Counted from the stretch's first letter, positions 1 to 8,353 are shown. The stretch: 14,104 nucleotides of DNA from Candidatus Sabulitectum sp. (GCA_023145935.1 JAGLDB010000033.1:1-14104); one strand, 5' to 3'. A program made the numbers and translations. The notes: generated by a model not told the origin, from the letters alone.

Positions 1-273
1 TCCTCTGTAGTCTGAATCTATAGTGCCGGGAGAGTTAAGTACAGTTACCCCGTGTTTCAGAGCCAGCCCGCTTCGCGGTCTGATCTGCCACTCGAATCCA
101 TGGGGAATGGCAACCTGTATTCCTGTTGGAATAAGCATGATCTCACCCTGAGGTATGTACACTGTATACTGAACAGCAGCGCGAAGATCCACTCCGGCAG
201 AGTAGCGGGTCGCTGGCTCCGGCAGAGGCATATCCTCATTTCCAGCTGTTTGTTTCACAAGAATTTGCGCCAT
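1..273 (-). CDS. dut: dUTP diphosphatase (dUTPase), 3' end cut by window edge
   Basis: Hydrolyses dUTP to dUMP and pyrophosphate, keeping uracil out of DNA and supplying dUMP for thymidylate synthesis. The open frame runs from ATG at 273-271 off the left edge, giving 91 visible residues of a protein usually about 145-150 long. It shows trimeric-dUTPase motif I (YSAGVDLRA, about residues 24-32), motif II (PRSGLA, about 66-71) and motif III (GTIDSDYRG, about 83-91). The motif III Asp and Tyr positions are intact; motifs IV and V lie outside the window. A modest AGGA sits 5 nt before the ATG. It follows pnp in the same direction after a 51-nt gap that holds a strong hairpin, so it may be the last part of the same operon or partly uncoupled from it. 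A 60-residue frame within the same bases is only a shadow. Confidence 0.93.
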   Translation of the reverse strand, partial: MAQILVKQTAGNEDMPLPEPATRYSAGVDLRAAVQYTVYIPQGEIMLIPTGIQVAIPHGFEWQIRPRSGLALKHGVTVLNSPGTIDSDYRG

Positions 274-293
274 AGACTTCCTGTACAAATGAG

Positions 294-317
294 GGGGGCG
301 GTCTTGCGACCGCCCCC
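294..317 (-). other. Perfect 10-bp GC-rich hairpin between pnp and dut
   Basis: In the transcript orientation the arms GGGGGCGGTC and GACCGCCCCC pair perfectly around a GCAA loop, which has GNRA tetraloop form. The hairpin starts 7 nt after the pnp stop codon and ends about 20 nt before the dut ATG. It lacks the run of U residues expected after an intrinsic terminator: the bases that follow are CTCATTTG, and the U residues lie before the stem. It could be a U-poor attenuator, a 3' stabiliser of the pnp message or a processing site. Its presence is certain; its role is inference. Confidence 0.7.
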
Positions 318-324
318 AAAAGGC

Positions 325-2430
325 TTATTCCTCAGAGTCGCCTGTTTGATCAACATCCTTCATATTAAGATCGATCTTTCCATCATCTCTGATCTTGTTT
401 ACCTTAACTCTGACCTTCTGTCCACGCTTAAGAACATCAGAAACATCGTTAACGCGTTCCTTGCTGATGTTGCTGATGTGAACAAGACCGTCAGTTCCGG
501 GCATGATCTCTACAAAAGCTCCAAACGTCTGTATACTGACAACTGTGCCCTCATAGATCTTACCGATTTTGGCTGTTCCAACAAACTGATCTATAAGCTT
601 AAGAGCATGATCTGCCTTCTCACCGTCATTTGTAAGAATCGTGACCATACCATCATCATCGATGTTGATCTCGGCACCGGACTCTTCAGTGACAAATCTG
701 ATGTTCTTTCCACCAGGACCGATCAGCTTGCCTATTTTTTCCTTATCGATCTGAACCGTAATAATCCTTGGAGCATACTCGCTGAGGTCGGTACGGGGTT
801 TGTCTATGCAGGCATCCATACTCTCGAGAATAAGAAGCCTGTTCTCTCGTGCCTGATGAAATGCATCAACAAGAAGTTCCTGAGATACTCCCTCGACTTT
901 AAGATCCATCTGAATGGCATTAATTCCATTGGATGTTCCCGCGATCTTCAGATCCATGTCGCCCAGGTGATCTTCCACACCGGCAATATCGGAAAGAACT
1001 ATTGTGCTTTCGCCGTCTGTAACAAGACCCAGAGCGATTCCTGCAACATTGCACTTGATCGGTACACCGGCATCCATAAGACAAAGTGATGCACCGCATA
1101 CTGTTGCCTGTGAAGATGATCCGTTTGATTCAAGAATATCTGAAACCACCCTGACTGTGTAGGGGAACTCCTCAGGAATAATACTTTCAATCGCGGTCTC
1201 TGCAAGGTGACCATGACCTATTTCGCGTCTGCCCGGGCCCCGCACAGGTCTTACTTCGCCTACACTGAAGCTGGGGAAGTTGTAATGAAGCATGAAACTC
1301 TTCTTGTATTCTCCAAGAAGCGCATCAATACGCTGTTCATCTCTATCGCCACCGAGAGTAGTGGTTACAAGTGCCTGAGTCTCTCCCCTTGTGAAAAGAG
1401 CCGAACCGTGTGTTCTTGGAAGAACACCAACTTCACAGGTTATCTCTCTGACCTCTGTGCGCTCACGGCCATCGTAGCGAATGCCATCTGCAAGAAGTCT
1501 TGAACGAACATATTCCTTCTCTGCTTTGTAGACGGCTTTCTTAATGTCGCCCTTCCACTGGGCATCATCCTCTTCAACATCAAATTTTTCTGCAACAGCC
1601 ACAGCAGCACGCTCTTTGGTGTTTGACAATGCAGCTGCCATGTTTTCTTTGTTGCCTTTGCCGTATACAGCACCAAGTTCTTCAGCCATAATTGGAAGAA
1701 CTATATCTTCGTAAAGGCCCTCTGGAAGCTGAGGAATAATGACTTCCTTCTTTTCAACTCCCACAAGCTTCTGCAGCTTAAGCTGAAGCTCGTTTATCTT
1801 TGCTCCCTCTGCAGCAGCAGCAGCAATGGCACCTGCAATTATTTCTTCCGAAAGTTCATTGCAGTGACCTTCAAGCATCACAACATCGCTACCCTTAACG
1901 GCAACAACAAGCTCAAGATCACTGACTTCAAGCTGTTCAACTGTTGGGTTGAGAACGATCTCTCCATCAACACGACCGACCCTGACTGCACTTACAGGAC
2001 CATCCCATGGTATGTTGGATATCATCAAGGCAGCCGACCCGCCTATCAATCCAAGAAGGTTTGGATCATTGACCCCGTCTGAACTCAGAACAAGGCAGTA
2101 AACCTGTGTCTCATCCTTAAATCCTTCAGGGAACAGCGGCCTGAGCGGTCTGTCAATAAGACGGGCGGTAAGAACTTCTTTCTCGCTTGGGCGCCCTTCT
2201 CTCTTGAAAAAACCACCGGGTATCTTGCCTGCAGCTGAAGTTCTCTCTCTGTACTCTATTGTAAGCGGAAAAAAGCTAAGCTCACGGGTTGCAGGTTCAC
2301 TGCAGGCTGCCACAAGAACCGCTGAGCCCCCGTACTGGATGTAAACAGATCCATGGGCCTGTTTGGCCATGCGTCCGGTTTCAATTATTAGTTTTTTTCC
2401 GGCAATCATTTCTTCAACGATAGTTTTCAT
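325..2430 (-). CDS. pnp: Polyribonucleotide nucleotidyltransferase (PNPase)
   Basis: Phosphorolytic 3'-5' exoribonuclease, also able to add nucleotides, acting in cytoplasmic mRNA turnover, often with RNase E or a helicase. At 701 residues it is the usual length. Two RNase PH-like domains come first: the N-terminal one holds [12 protein letters not shown] (74-85) and [14 protein letters not shown] (91-104). The second holds DEQRID (364-369), [14 protein letters not shown] (379-392), [11 protein letters not shown] (397-407) and EDHLGDMD (486-493), whose Asp487 and Asp493 match the catalytic pair of the E. coli enzyme. A KH domain follows (about 556-610, [11 protein letters not shown]) and then an S1 domain (about 622-690, [15 protein letters not shown]). 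The ATG start at 2430 has AAGGA a few bases upstream. It lies 62 nt after rpsO, the same order as in many bacteria. No catalytic residue appears lost. Confidence 0.98.
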   Translation of the reverse strand: MKTIVEEMIAGKKLIIETGRMAKQAHGSVYIQYGGSAVLVAACSEPATRELSFFPLTIEYRERTSAAGKIPGGFFKREGRPSEKEVLTARLIDRPLRPLFPEGFKDETQVYCLVLSSDGVNDPNLLGLIGGSAALMISNIPWDGPVSAVRVGRVDGEIVLNPTVEQLEVSDLELVVAVKGSDVVMLEGHCNELSEEIIAGAIAAAAAEGAKINELQLKLQKLVGVEKKEVIIPQLPEGLYEDIVLPIMAEELGAVYGKGNKENMAAALSNTKERAAVAVAEKFDVEEDDAQWKGDIKKAVYKAEKEYVRSRLLADGIRYDGRERTEVREITCEVGVLPRTHGSALFTRGETQALVTTTLGGDRDEQRIDALLGEYKKSFMLHYNFPSFSVGEVRPVRGPGRREIGHGHLAETAIESIIPEEFPYTVRVVSDILESNGSSSQATVCGASLCLMDAGVPIKCNVAGIALGLVTDGESTIVLSDIAGVEDHLGDMDLKIAGTSNGINAIQMDLKVEGVSQELLVDAFHQARENRLLILESMDACIDKPRTDLSEYAPRIITVQIDKEKIGKLIGPGGKNIRFVTEESGAEINIDDDGMVTILTNDGEKADHALKLIDQFVGTAKIGKIYEGTVVSIQTFGAFVEIMPGTDGLVHISNISKERVNDVSDVLKRGQKVRVKVNKIRDDGKIDLNMKDVDQTGDSEE

Positions 2431-2456
2431 ACTTTCCTTACGTCTAACTACTTTGT

Positions 2457-2477
2457 CTGCAGACCGTCTGCCTGCAG
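2457..2477 (-). other. Hairpin in the rpsO-pnp gap (pnp leader)
   Basis: In transcript orientation, CTGCAGGC and GTCTGCAG can form an 8-bp stem with one G-U pair around a 5-nt loop, AGACG. A shorter alternative stem (GCAGA/TCTGC) overlaps it, so two conformations are possible. It lies between the rpsO stop and the pnp ATG, about 26 nt before the latter, with no U-tract after it. In E. coli the same gap holds a terminator and an RNase III-cleaved leader hairpin used in pnp autoregulation. A similar role here is inferred from position and folding only. Confidence 0.5.
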
Positions 2478-2492
2478 GCTTTTCCGAACAAT

Positions 2493-2759
2493 TTATCTTC
2501 TAAGACCAAGATCCTTGATAACGTTTCTGTATCTGTCAACATCTGTAGCTATCAGATAGTTCAAAAGACGGCGTCTCTTGCCAACCAGCATCAGAAGACC
2601 TCTGCGGAAGTTGTTATCCTTGGGATTTGCTTTTGCATGCTCAGTAAGCTGCTTGATTCTTTCCGTGTGAATAGCGATCTGTACTTCTGATCTGCCTGTG
2701 TTTGCTTCACTGCCACCGAACTGAATTGCCAGTTCTTTTTTTCGCTCGCTGGTTACCAT
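2493..2759 (-). CDS. rpsO: 30S ribosomal protein S15
   Basis: Primary binder of the central domain of 16S rRNA (helices 20-22), needed for platform assembly of the 30S subunit. The 88 residues match the family length closely. Visible signatures are TGRSEVQIA (about 21-29), the helix with [18 protein letters not shown] (about 53-70) and the terminal LGLRR. The ATG at 2759-2757 shares its A with the TAA stop of ribF (TAATG), and GGAGG at 2774-2770 lies within the ribF 3' end, so translation is probably coupled. Basic, intact and ordinary in sequence. Confidence 0.98.
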   Translation of the reverse strand: MVTSERKKELAIQFGGSEANTGRSEVQIAIHTERIKQLTEHAKANPKDNNFRRGLLMLVGKRRRLLNYLIATDVDRYRNVIKDLGLRR

Positions 2760-3598
2760 TATCTCAATACCTCCATTGATCTTTCAAGATCGTTTTTTAT
2801 CAGTTTCTTCAACATTTCTTCCGAATCCACTCTGGCAGGTGCCCTGATGAAAGAGACAAAATCCACTGATGCTTCAGCACCGTAGACATTCCCTTCCAGG
2901 GAGGGAACATGCACCTCCACAAGATTCCGTTCTGGAACCACAAATGCCACAGCCTTTATCCTCTTGCAACCAATCCTGGCGAAGGTCGCGTAGCTTCCCG
3001 GCATCGGAAGCAGTTTTGACCACGGGACTCTGATGTTCAGAGTTGGAAACCCCAGTGTTCTGCCATATCCCCTGCCTCTGGAAACAACACCAGTTGCTCC
3101 GTAGACCCGGCCGAGCAGATATGAAGCACCACTCAAATCACCTTTGAGCAGAAGCTCTCTTATCTTCCCACTTTTTACAGGCACCCCTTCAACATCCTCA
3201 GGCTCTACCACAGTAACCGTCAAACCATATTGTTGAAGACATTCCCTCAGGGTAACAGCACTGCCGGAAGCATCTCTGCCATACCGAAAGTCGTACCCTA
3301 CTGCAAATCCGCTGAACTGCCCCATTTCGGCAAGCAATCTGCCAAAACTCTGTGGAGTGGTAGCTACTGTTACCTCGTCAAACGGAAGCGTAATAATACT
3401 AGATATTCCGTTGCCCCGCAACAATTCATAACGCTCAGCAGGGGTTGTAAGTCGCTTTCTCCACGAAAGACCACCGAACATCTGTCTTGGAACAGGCTCA
3501 AAAAAAACCACTCCGCAATCCGGGCCTGCACTATCTATTACCTTCATATGCCCTTTATGCACACCGTCGAATGCTCCCAGAGCTGCCATTCTCTTCAT
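2759..3598 (-). CDS. ribF: Bifunctional riboflavin kinase / FAD synthetase
   Basis: Phosphorylates riboflavin to FMN and adenylylates FMN to FAD. At 279 residues it is shorter than the usual 300-315. The N-terminal nucleotidyltransferase domain begins almost at once: GAFDGVHKGH (about 8-17) carries the HxGH nucleotide-binding motif, and the usual 10-15 residues before it are missing. FEPVPRQ (about 33-39), GYDFRYGRDASG and SGKIRELL follow. The C-terminal kinase domain (about 163-279) shows GRTLGFPTLNI, with the PTxN metal/ATP motif, then VEVH with the probable catalytic Glu, and NVYG. The segment that normally reads like ANIGxRPT is not recognisable (VAFVVPERNL in its place). The ATG overlaps the truB stop by 4 nt (ATGA), and its own stop overlaps the rpsO start by 1 nt. 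Family assignment is firm; full activity of the kinase half is likely but unproven. Confidence 0.95.
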   Translation of the reverse strand: MKRMAALGAFDGVHKGHMKVIDSAGPDCGVVFFEPVPRQMFGGLSWRKRLTTPAERYELLRGNGISSIITLPFDEVTVATTPQSFGRLLAEMGQFSGFAVGYDFRYGRDASGSAVTLRECLQQYGLTVTVVEPEDVEGVPVKSGKIRELLLKGDLSGASYLLGRVYGATGVVSRGRGYGRTLGFPTLNIRVPWSKLLPMPGSYATFARIGCKRIKAVAFVVPERNLVEVHVPSLEGNVYGAEASVDFVSFIRAPARVDSEEMLKKLIKNDLERSMEVLR

Positions 3599-4446
3599 AA
3601 TGCCCCGGCGGCAAGTACCACTTTAGGTTGAAACATCCTGCCATTTCCAATCCCTATAGCCAGCAGATCACCATTCGTGTTCAATGCCACAGCCAGACCT
3701 TTAATATCAGAAGAAAATGAATTCCCGTGAGAAATACCCCTGGCCTGGGGAATGTCTACAATTATCTGCTCATAACCTCTCATCGCCTCTACCATTGAAA
3801 GCATTGACGATTCACAATCATTTAGCACAGAGGCTCCACTTATATTGAATGTGCCAGCCATGGTTCTGCGGATATTATCAGCAATTGCGGGAATACCTAT
3901 AGCTGCTCCTATATCACGAGCCAGAGCCCTTATGTAAGTACCTGAAGATACTGTAACTTCCAATGCTATTCTGTTTTCTGACAATTCTCCTGAGCACCAG
4001 TCTGAAACAGAAACTGTTCTTTCCGGCATATCCGGGGTTTCTCCGGCCCGGGCAAGTTTGTATCCCCGTTTACCGTTAACCCTCACAGCACTGAAAAGTG
4101 GAACCCGCTGCAAAAAAGTGCCAGTAAAATTCCCAAGCGCAGCAACAACATTATCAGTAGAAATGTGAGCACAGTCTGCTTTTGCGAGTATCTCGCCGGA
4201 CATATCCAGTGTATCTGTAAGAATACCTGTTACCATATCAAAGGAATATCTTTTTGTATCACCGGATATGTAAGGAGCCAGCCGGGTAGCCTTTCCAAGA
4301 AGAACAACAAGAAGCCCTGTAGCGTCAGGATCAAGTGTTCCGCAGTGACCGTACTTTTTATACCCATTTGCCTTTGCCACTGCCATAGCAGCCCGGCGGG
4401 ATGTAACCCCGACAGCTTTGTCCAGAAGATAAACCCCGCCAATCAC
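3595..4446 (-). CDS. truB: tRNA pseudouridine(55) synthase
   Basis: Isomerises U55 to pseudouridine in the T-loop of tRNAs. The 283 residues show the family landmarks: LLDKAVGVTS near the N-terminus, GHCGTLDPDATGLL (33-46) with the catalytic Asp39, KRYSFDMVTG, the SAVRVNGKRGYKLAR segment and SSGTYIRALARDIG. A short C-terminal PUA-like region ends the protein. Motif II differs slightly from consensus (VPLFSAVR where VPPxxSAxK is usual). The start is GTG at 4446-4444, 3 nt after the rbfA TGA, with GAGGA upstream within rbfA. The end overlaps ribF by 4 nt. Confidence 0.97.
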   Translation of the reverse strand: MIGGVYLLDKAVGVTSRRAAMAVAKANGYKKYGHCGTLDPDATGLLVVLLGKATRLAPYISGDTKRYSFDMVTGILTDTLDMSGEILAKADCAHISTDNVVAALGNFTGTFLQRVPLFSAVRVNGKRGYKLARAGETPDMPERTVSVSDWCSGELSENRIALEVTVSSGTYIRALARDIGAAIGIPAIADNIRRTMAGTFNISGASVLNDCESSMLSMVEAMRGYEQIIVDIPQARGISHGNSFSSDIKGLAVALNTNGDLLAIGIGNGRMFQPKVVLAAGAL

Positions 4447-4449
4447 CTG

Positions 4450-4800
4450 TCAGTTATCCTCCACATGCAGCTTGCGAAGGGCAGAGAGAACCTCTTCCCC
4501 GTCTTTGATCGAATCATCCCACTGAAACCTCAGAGTAGGTACAATTCGAAGATCAAGTTTACCTGCAAGATTCTTTCGAATAAATCCAGAGGCTTTCTTT
4601 AACACCTTTAGAATAGCCGCGGAATCAGCGTCAGGCATATAGGAGGAGACAAAAATTTTAGCAAATGAACCGTCTCTTGCAAGTTCAATCCGGTTGATAA
4701 CAAGAGCATTAAGCCGTGGATCCGAAACCTCCCGCTGTAGAATCTCAGATATAAGCATCTGTATTCTGTTGGCTATCTGTTCTGTTCTTCTTTCGTTCAC
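4450..4800 (-). CDS. rbfA: 30S ribosome-binding factor A
   Basis: Single KH-like domain protein that binds the nascent 30S subunit near 16S helices 28 and 45 during late maturation and cold adaptation. At 116 residues it has the normal length. Recognisable parts are RRTEQIANRIQ at the N-terminus, REVSDPRL (about 24-31), the KIFVSSY strand (about 48-54), the helix starting ASGFIRKNLAGKL, and RIVPTLRFQWDDS (about 85-97). The start is GTG at 4800-4798, overlapping the infB TGA by 4 nt (GTGA), so it is probably translationally coupled to infB. It lies beside rimP and infB as in most bacteria. Confidence 0.97.
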   Translation of the reverse strand: MNERRTEQIANRIQMLISEILQREVSDPRLNALVINRIELARDGSFAKIFVSSYMPDADSAAILKVLKKASGFIRKNLAGKLDLRIVPTLRFQWDDSIKDGEEVLSALRKLHVEDN

Positions 4801-6953
4801 TCCAGTTCTCTCGCAATCTTTATAATCTCAAAGCTTTCAATTGTATCGCCAACTTTGATATCGTTGTATCTGTGAAGCCCGATACCGCATTCAAACCCTG
4901 CGAACATTTCGCGCTTGTCATCTTTGTGGTGCTTCAGCGAAGAAATCTCACCCTCCCAGAAAACAACACCATTTCTTACAAGACGAGCACGGGCATTACG
5001 CTTGATCTTTCCAGCCACAATGTAGCAGCCGGCAATAACACCGATCTTCGGTACCTTGAACGTATCCCGAACTTCAACAGAGCCGAGAAACTCTTCCTTT
5101 TCCTCAGGCTTAAGAAGACCCCCGAGAGATTTCCTTACAGTATCTTCGAGATGATAGATAACACTGTATGTACTGATCTCTACGCCTTCCTCTACTGCGC
5201 GTTCCCTGGCCCTCTGGTCAGGTCTGACCTTGAAACCGAGAATAACAGCATTGGAAGCTGAGGCAAGATCAACATCGCTCTCAGAAATACCACCGGCACC
5301 GCTCAGAATTACATTGACTCCGACTTCATCATTTTGAAGATTTGCCAGAGAATCAATAATTGCCTCAGCAGAACCTGATACATCCGATTTAATGATAACG
5401 TTCAGAACTCTCTCCTCGCTTGAGGTAGTTGCCCAGAAGTCTTCAAGAGAAACTCTGCGTCTGGAATGAAGCAGCTTTTCCCTGGTAACCATCTGGCGGC
5501 GAAGTGCTACTTTCCTGGCTTCCTGTTCACTTTCCACACCTATGAACGAGTCACCTGCAGAGGGAACGCCAGGTGAGCCGAGAAGCTGCACAGGGTAACC
5601 TGGAGGAACCTCCAGAATCTGCTCGTCATTTTCATCAAATAGTGCCCTTGCTCTTCCTGAATACTGCCCGGCAACAAAACAATCTCCTTCGCGAAGAGTG
5701 CCGTCCTGTACAAGAATATTAACAATGGAACCTCTTCTAGGGTCAATTCGACCCTCCAGCACTGTTCCCTTTGCAAGTCTTTCAGGAACAGCTTTAAGCT
5801 CAAGCATTTCAGCCTGGATCAGGACCATATCGAGAAGTTCTTCAACTCCTACACCGGTCATGGCAGATACCTCTGCACACTGAACGCTGCCGCTCCACTC
5901 TTCAACAAGAACATCGTTCTTTGCAAGATCCTGTTTGATAAAGTCAGGATTTGCAGTAGATAGATCCATCTTTGTAATTGCTACAATTATTGGTATTCCA
6001 GCAGCTCTCGCATGTTCTATTGATTCTTTAGTCTGTGGCATTACTCTGCTGTCGGAAGCTACAACAAGAACCACAATATCTGTTACCATGGCTCCTCGGG
6101 CACGCATTGCGGTGAAAGCAGCGTGACCTGGTGTGTCGATGAATGTAACCTGCCTGTCATCACCTACATTGGCAACATAGGCACCGATATGCTGAGTAAT
6201 TCCCCCGGATTCAGTTGCAATTACATTGCTTGAACGGATACGATCAAGCAATGCTGTTTTTCCATGATCCACGTGACCCATTATGGTCACAACAGGAGGT
6301 CTTTCCTCTTCTACAGAGTCATCATCAGCCACTCTTGCTTCTTCAAGAGCCTCTGCTCCGTACTCGCTGACCTCTCTTACTTTAAATCCCAGTTCTTCGG
6401 AAACCAGAGAAATGGTATCAAAATCAAGCCGCTGATTAGCAGTAGCCATGACTCCCAGTTTCATACAAGCTGCTATAATTCCGTTTACCGGCTGTCCCAT
6501 CTGCTGAGCAAGCTCCGCAGGGCTGGTAAACTCGGTGATCTTAAGAATTTTCTCTTCACCATCTTCAAAAATTCTCTGCTCTTCGTGCCTCTCCTGTTTC
6601 TCCTTGCGGTATCTTACCTTTTTGCTCTTCCGGTTCTTGGAACCACTGGAATCAATCTTGGCAAGAATCTTTTTTACATTTTTTACCGTTTCAGCAGAAA
6701 CAACAGTTTTCTTCTTGCGGCGTCTACGCTTACGCTTTTTGGTCGCCCTGGTTTTTGCCTCAGACTTCTGTTTCTCAAATTGAGCTACAACTTTAACTGA
6801 ATCTTCCTGCCCCACAGTGCTCATATGGCTTTTGGCTTCTATTTTTAGTTCCTGCAGAACTTTGAGAAGCGCTTCGCTGGAAATATTAAGCTCCCGAGCC
6901 AGCTCATACACCCTTTGTTTCTGTACTTTCTTTTCTTCCGTCAAGGAAATCAC
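4797..6953 (-). CDS. infB: Translation initiation factor IF-2
   Basis: GTPase that places initiator fMet-tRNA in the 30S P site and promotes subunit joining. The 718 residues comprise an IF2_N helix bundle (about 14-60), a strongly basic linker (about 68-120, including KKRKRRRRKKK), a second IF2_N domain (about 134-195), the G domain (about 218-388), then domains II, III and IV, with GFECGIGL near the C-terminus. G motifs: GHVDHGKT (226-233), GGITQHIGA, DTPGH (273-277), TKMD (327-330) and SAMTG. The G4 motif is normally NKxD; the Asn is replaced by Thr (codon ACA). The stretch before MPQT reads ASDSRV where AADDGV is usual. The start is uncertain: GTG at 6953 is taken here, but TTG at 6944 has the better SD (AAGGTGAT) and would give 715 residues. 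It lies 15 nt after nusA and overlaps rbfA by 4 nt. Confidence 0.97.
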   Translation of the reverse strand: MISLTEEKKVQKQRVYELARELNISSEALLKVLQELKIEAKSHMSTVGQEDSVKVVAQFEKQKSEAKTRATKKRKRRRRKKKTVVSAETVKNVKKILAKIDSSGSKNRKSKKVRYRKEKQERHEEQRIFEDGEEKILKITEFTSPAELAQQMGQPVNGIIAACMKLGVMATANQRLDFDTISLVSEELGFKVREVSEYGAEALEEARVADDDSVEEERPPVVTIMGHVDHGKTALLDRIRSSNVIATESGGITQHIGAYVANVGDDRQVTFIDTPGHAAFTAMRARGAMVTDIVVLVVASDSRVMPQTKESIEHARAAGIPIIVAITKMDLSTANPDFIKQDLAKNDVLVEEWSGSVQCAEVSAMTGVGVEELLDMVLIQAEMLELKAVPERLAKGTVLEGRIDPRRGSIVNILVQDGTLREGDCFVAGQYSGRARALFDENDEQILEVPPGYPVQLLGSPGVPSAGDSFIGVESEQEARKVALRRQMVTREKLLHSRRRVSLEDFWATTSSEERVLNVIIKSDVSGSAEAIIDSLANLQNDEVGVNVILSGAGGISESDVDLASASNAVILGFKVRPDQRARERAVEEGVEISTYSVIYHLEDTVRKSLGGLLKPEEKEEFLGSVEVRDTFKVPKIGVIAGCYIVAGKIKRNARARLVRNGVVFWEGEISSLKHHKDDKREMFAGFECGIGLHRYNDIKVGDTIESFEIIKIARELE

Positions 6954-6968
6954 CTTCTTCCGCCGGGA

Positions 6969-8348
6969 TTATTCTTTGTTTTCAGTGGCTTCCTCTGGTT
7001 CTTTTTCAGACTCAGATGAATTATTCTGCTCAAGTTTTCTCGCTACTTCAATCTGGTGCACCCTCTGATCCACAAGATCAGCGGCCTCCTTCAATATCTG
7101 TGTAAGCTTAACAGGACCAACGCCCTGGACATCCTGCAATTCTTCTTTTGTTGACTCCAGAATTATCTGAGCAGAATCATAACCGGATCTGCTCAATCTC
7201 TCTGCCAGCTTTTCATTAACACCGGGTAATTCGCTCACATCAACCCTGAGCATATTTTCCCACCGATTCTCTTCTTCCCACTGGCTCTGAGTCTTCAAAT
7301 CGATCCTGCGTTCAACAAGCTGCCCTGCAAGTCGCACATTGTGCCCGTTCCTGCCTATAGCAAGAGAGAGTTGATCATCTGGAACAACGGCGATCAGAAT
7401 ATCTTCCATTTCACCAGTCTCCCGATTGAAAGACTGCTCTGACTCCATATTGAGTACCGTAGCAGGTGCAAGGGCTTGTGAAGCAAGTACAAACCTGTCT
7501 CTTGTCCACGGAAGAATATCAATACGCTCTCCGTTCAACTCACGCATCACTGATTGCACTCTGGTTCCCTTCATACCAACAAAAGCTCCCACAGCATCAA
7601 TACGCATATCTGTACTGGAAACAGCAATCTTTGATCTGACTCCCGGTTCCCTGGCAATTACCTTGATGTTAACAACACCTTCCTCTATCTCGGGAGCTTC
7701 TCTTTCAAAAAGCCTTCTTACAAGCTCTGGAGTTGCTCTGGAGAGAACAAGCTGCGGCTCCAGGCTCTCCGGTCTCTCGACTTTAACAAGAACGGGAGTG
7801 ATGATATCACCCTGATCATATCTCTCACCGCGAGCTCTTTCATCTGCAGGAACAACAGCCTCAATACTGCCTGCAACCTGAACAAGAATTCTGTTCCTGT
7901 AGACCTGCTGAACTCTGCAACGGGGAATAATTGTTCCCACCCTGTCCTCGTATTCTTTCCATACCTGATTTCTCTCAGCTGACTTCACAAGAAGAAGAAA
8001 TTCAGCTCTGAACTCGTTAACAGCAGCTCTTCCAAAATCCGTTATGCTTATTGGAACAGCAATCTCATCACCCAGCTCGCAGTTCTTGTGGAGCTTTCTT
8101 GCCTTTTTCAGTTCGATCTCCATGTGAGTTTTTCTTCTGGCAACCTTATCCACAACGGTCTTCAAGGCTTCCATTCGAATATCACCACTGCCCTGCTCCC
8201 AGGTTACTTTAATGTCCTGTTCTTCCCCGTACTCTCTAAGAGAGGCCTTGGCAAGACCAGCATGAAGGCTCCTGAGAAGAATTTCTCTGTTAACCCCTTT
8301 TTCTCTCACCAGGCTGGCGAGAGCATCAATTCTCTCAAAATCCGCCAA
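6969..8348 (-). CDS. nusA: Transcription termination/antitermination protein NusA
   Basis: Binds RNA polymerase and nascent RNA, affecting pausing, intrinsic termination and antitermination. The 459 residues contain an N-terminal RNAP-binding domain (about 1-130), S1 (about 137-203), KH1 (about 224-300, with KIAVSSTD and GAFVGMKGTRVQ), KH2 (about 318-356, with LSLAIGRNGHNVRLA) and a C-terminal helix-hairpin-helix region (about 370-425, with ELPGVNEKLAERL and LQDVQGVGP). A charged acidic tail ends the protein. The start is TTG at 8348-8346, 5 nt from a strong AGGAGGG, with no in-frame ATG nearby. It follows rimP by 13 nt, the conserved pairing. Confidence 0.97.
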   Translation of the reverse strand: MADFERIDALASLVREKGVNREILLRSLHAGLAKASLREYGEEQDIKVTWEQGSGDIRMEALKTVVDKVARRKTHMEIELKKARKLHKNCELGDEIAVPISITDFGRAAVNEFRAEFLLLVKSAERNQVWKEYEDRVGTIIPRCRVQQVYRNRILVQVAGSIEAVVPADERARGERYDQGDIITPVLVKVERPESLEPQLVLSRATPELVRRLFEREAPEIEEGVVNIKVIAREPGVRSKIAVSSTDMRIDAVGAFVGMKGTRVQSVMRELNGERIDILPWTRDRFVLASQALAPATVLNMESEQSFNRETGEMEDILIAVVPDDQLSLAIGRNGHNVRLAGQLVERRIDLKTQSQWEEENRWENMLRVDVSELPGVNEKLAERLSRSGYDSAQIILESTKEELQDVQGVGPVKLTQILKEAADLVDQRVHQIEVARKLEQNNSSESEKEPEEATENKE

Positions 8349-8353
8349 TTGAT

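Noticed and set aside
57..239. Minus-strand 60-codon frame near the left edge
   Set aside because: Shadow of the truncated dut frame, which has all expected dUTPase motifs.
52..1089. Plus-strand open frame of 345 codons opposite pnp and dut
   Set aside because: It lies wholly antisense to clearly conserved PNPase and dUTPase coding sequence, has no recognisable domain or SD, and its composition (many Cys, Leu, Asn runs) is what a reversed coding strand gives.
1812..1826. GCA trinucleotide run resembling a microsatellite
   Set aside because: It encodes the Ala stretch AIAAAAAEG inside a conserved helical region of PNPase; too short to treat as a repeat element.
6264..6800. Plus-strand open frame of 178 codons opposite the infB N-terminal region
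   Set aside because: A by-product of Lys/Arg/Glu-rich IF2 coding sequence read backwards (Phe/Leu-rich translation).
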